NCBI RefSeq assembly: GCF_003182135.1 | Contig: NZ_QGTL01000007.1 | Location: forward strand, 308,411 to 372,410 | Length of the DNA stretch: 64,000 bases | Origin: Nocardia neocaledoniensis | Lineage (GTDB): Bacteria; Actinomycetota; Actinomycetes; Mycobacteriales; Mycobacteriaceae | Direction of reading: 5' to 3' | Part shown: in pieces, positions 62,372 through 64,000 of the stretch | Layout of the letters: each line of letters starts with the position of its first letter | Numbering within the stretch: position 1 is the first letter of the stretch | Notes under the pieces: model-generated | What the model saw: only the letters and a program-made list of their open reading frames with translations | Database searches by the model: none | What the model was told of the DNA's origin: nothing | Translations under genes and position numbers: made by a program

Positions 62372-62623
62372 GGGGGATGCCTCCTCGATGAGACGAAAAA
62401 TGCTGCTGACCTCGGTCTACTCCTGATTGACCGCCCGGTCGACATCGGAATCGGCACGGTTGGGTTGCGACGTGGGTATCACTCGCGGCCGGGCGCACTG
62501 GTACAAACATCTGGGGGCCGTAGTGGTCCCCGACACAGAGACACACAGCATGGGCGGCCGGTCGCCGGCGGCGATGGCTCGCGCGAGCCCGGACGACCCC
62601 GCACATGCCGAGAGGACACACGT

Positions 62624-63823
62624 ATGAGCGCGCCCATCGTGATCGTCGGAGCGGGCCTCGCGGGCCTGCGCACGGCGGAGGAGCTACGCCGAGCCGGGTA
62701 CGAAGGTGGCGTCGTGCTGCTGGGTGACGAGTCGCGCCCGCCCTACGACCGCCCGCCGCTGTCGAAGCAGTTCGTCCGCGGCGAGACCGACGACACCACG
62801 CTGCGGCCGCCGGAGTTCTTCGCGGAGAAGAACATCGAGCTGCGCCTCGGGGCCGCCGCCACCGGAGTCGACACGGCCGCGCGCACGATCGCCCTGGCCG
62901 ACGGTTCCACGCTGGCCTACGACCAGCTGATCATCGCGACCGGGCTGCGTCCGCGCAGGCTCCCGGGGCTGCCCGAGGTCGCCGGTCTGCACGTGCTGCG
63001 CGCCCACGAGGACGCCGAGACCCTGCGGGCCGAACTCGACGGCGCGGGCCGCGCGCTGATCATCGGCGCCGGTTTCATCGGCTGTGAACTGGCCGCCAGC
63101 TTCCGGGCCGCCGGGATCGCGGTCAGCATGGTCGAGCCGCAGCCGACGCCGCTGGCCTCGGTGCTCGGCGAGCGCATCGGTGGTCTGGTGGCCCGGATGC
63201 ACCGCGACGAAGGGGTCGACCTGCGCTGCGGCGTCGGCGTCGACACGCTGCGCGCCGACGACGCCGGGCACGTGCGCGGCGCGCTGCTCACCGACGGCAC
63301 CGACATCGACGCCGACCTGGTGGTCCTCGGGGTCGGCTCGGTGCCGGTCACCGATTGGCTGGCCGGTTCCGGCATCGACCTGGCCGAACCGGCCGCCGGT
63401 GGCGGTGTGCTCGCCGACGAGGTGGGCCGCACCTCGGCCGAGGGCGTGTGGGCGGTCGGCGACGTCGCCGCCTGGCAGCACGACAGCGGCGAACGCAAGC
63501 GCGTCGAGCACTGGACCAGCGCGGGTGAACAGGCGAAGCTGCTGGTCACCGCGCTGCTCGGCGGCGCGGCCCCGACCGCGGCCAGGGTGCCGTACTTCTG
63601 GAGCGACCAGTACGACGTCAAGATCCAGGCCCTGGGCACCCCCTCGCCCACCGACGACGTCACCGTCGTCACCGACGACGGCCGCAAGTTCCTGGCCTAC
63701 TACTCCCGCGACGGCATCCTCACCGCTGTCCTCGGCGCCGGCCTGACCGGCCAGGTGATGAAGCTCCGCGCCAAACTCGCCACCACCACCCCGGTAGCCG
63801 ACCTCCTCGCCGCCGCCGGCTGA
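62624..63823 (+). CDS. ferredoxin/rubredoxin reductase (FAD/NAD-dependent)
   Basis: 399 residues. FAD-binding VIVGAGLAGLRTAEELRRAGY, NAD-binding ALIIGAGFIGCELAASF, and the second FAD site GVWAVGDVAAW. YDRPPLSKQFVRG is diagnostic of the ferredoxin reductases that feed monooxygenases and P450s. The closing reductase domain (VPYFWSDQYDVKIQALG) is present. ATG with GAGAGGA. The gene stands alone; partner oxygenase and ferredoxin are not in the window. Confidence 0.93.
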   Translation: MSAPIVIVGAGLAGLRTAEELRRAGYEGGVVLLGDESRPPYDRPPLSKQFVRGETDDTTLRPPEFFAEKNIELRLGAAATGVDTAARTIALADGSTLAYDQLIIATGLRPRRLPGLPEVAGLHVLRAHEDAETLRAELDGAGRALIIGAGFIGCELAASFRAAGIAVSMVEPQPTPLASVLGERIGGLVARMHRDEGVDLRCGVGVDTLRADDAGHVRGALLTDGTDIDADLVVLGVGSVPVTDWLAGSGIDLAEPAAGGGVLADEVGRTSAEGVWAVGDVAAWQHDSGERKRVEHWTSAGEQAKLLVTALLGGAAPTAARVPYFWSDQYDVKIQALGTPSPTDDVTVVTDDGRKFLAYYSRDGILTAVLGAGLTGQVMKLRAKLATTTPVADLLAAAG

Positions 63824-64000
63824 GGTCGGCAGGCAGGGCAGTCGGCACGGCGCGACCGCGGTCGAGGTCATCGGGGTGGGCAACGCCTTCCCGGTGATCT
63901 CAGCGCGGCTGTCAGCGTGACGTCAGGTCCGTGTCAGCACGGCCGGACAGAGTGTGTTCATCGAACGAAGCGGCCCCGAAACCCCGGGGCCACAACCGAA

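Noticed and set aside
61398..62621. 407-codon frame covering the TetR gene and the SPW gene in another phase
   Set aside because: Only the last 205 codons read as TetR; the rest is out-of-phase SPW-gene sequence.

Overview
The window is high-GC actinobacterial DNA, most probably Nocardia or a close relative such as Rhodococcus. The pointers are the str locus (rpoC, rpsL, rpsG, fusA, tuf), FprB-type ferredoxin reductase, F420-type oxidoreductases, DUF3558 lipoproteins, EspG/PPE-like type VII secretion genes, an actinobacterial Ser/Thr kinase, and frequent GTG/TTG starts with ATGA overlaps. All family names come from reading sequence motifs; no database search was possible.

Layout. 1-3.8 kb: 3' part of rpoC with a strong terminator. 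3.8-33.1 kb: ordinary chromosomal accessory genes. These are a secreted Ig-like protein, a shortened Fic protein, an FNT transporter divergent from cyanase, an EamA exporter, aldo/keto reductase with its XRE regulator, an FAD monooxygenase opposite an ArsR-SRPBCC pair, a MerR-CMD/GNAT-pirin operon, fprB, an acyl-ACP thioesterase, a Ser/Thr kinase, a zinc-less quinone reductase and an AlkZ-like DNA-binding protein. They are followed by a catabolic block (amidohydrolase, ABC importer, isopenicillin-N-synthase-like oxygenase, GntR), then Lrp/AsnC with 4-hydroxyphenylpyruvate dioxygenase, and a DUF3558 lipoprotein pair. 33.1-37.8 kb: rpsL-rpsG-fusA-tuf. 37.8-42.9 kb: two overlapping small genes, one like a contact-dependent-inhibition immunity protein, an alpha/beta hydrolase, two small F420/nitroreductase-type proteins, and a second full-length EF-G gene.

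43,673-57,851: a 14.17-kb integrative element inserted inside an XRE (MmyB-like) regulator gene. A large serine integrase sits at the left end. A 10-bp direct repeat (ACCCCGGCGA) marks both junctions, and removing one repeat unit plus the element restores a 290-codon open frame. Joining the element ends rebuilds an attP-like site with imperfect 14-bp inverted arms. Cargo, left to right: a small conserved gene; a 1-kb gene-free stretch with two copies of a covarying double hairpin; an XRE/DUF5919 regulator with an inositol-monophosphatase-like gene; a chain of five overlapping small genes; a type VII secretion accessory cassette (lipoprotein, PPE/WXG-like proteins, EspG-like chaperone) without secretion machinery; and an unknown 356-residue gene. 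I see no replication, relaxase or FtsK-type transfer gene.

57.8-64 kb: the 5' piece of the broken regulator, divergent from an MFS multidrug exporter that it probably controlled. Then a secreted TAP-like hydrolase, a TetR/SPW-repeat pair and a ferredoxin reductase.

Several cis-regulatory layouts are unusually legible: a leaderless ArsR promoter with its operator over the start codon, a 19-bp-spacer MerR promoter, paired boxes 42 bp apart upstream of the ABC operon, a GlnR-like box before the amidohydrolase, and a shared operator between FNT and cyanase.
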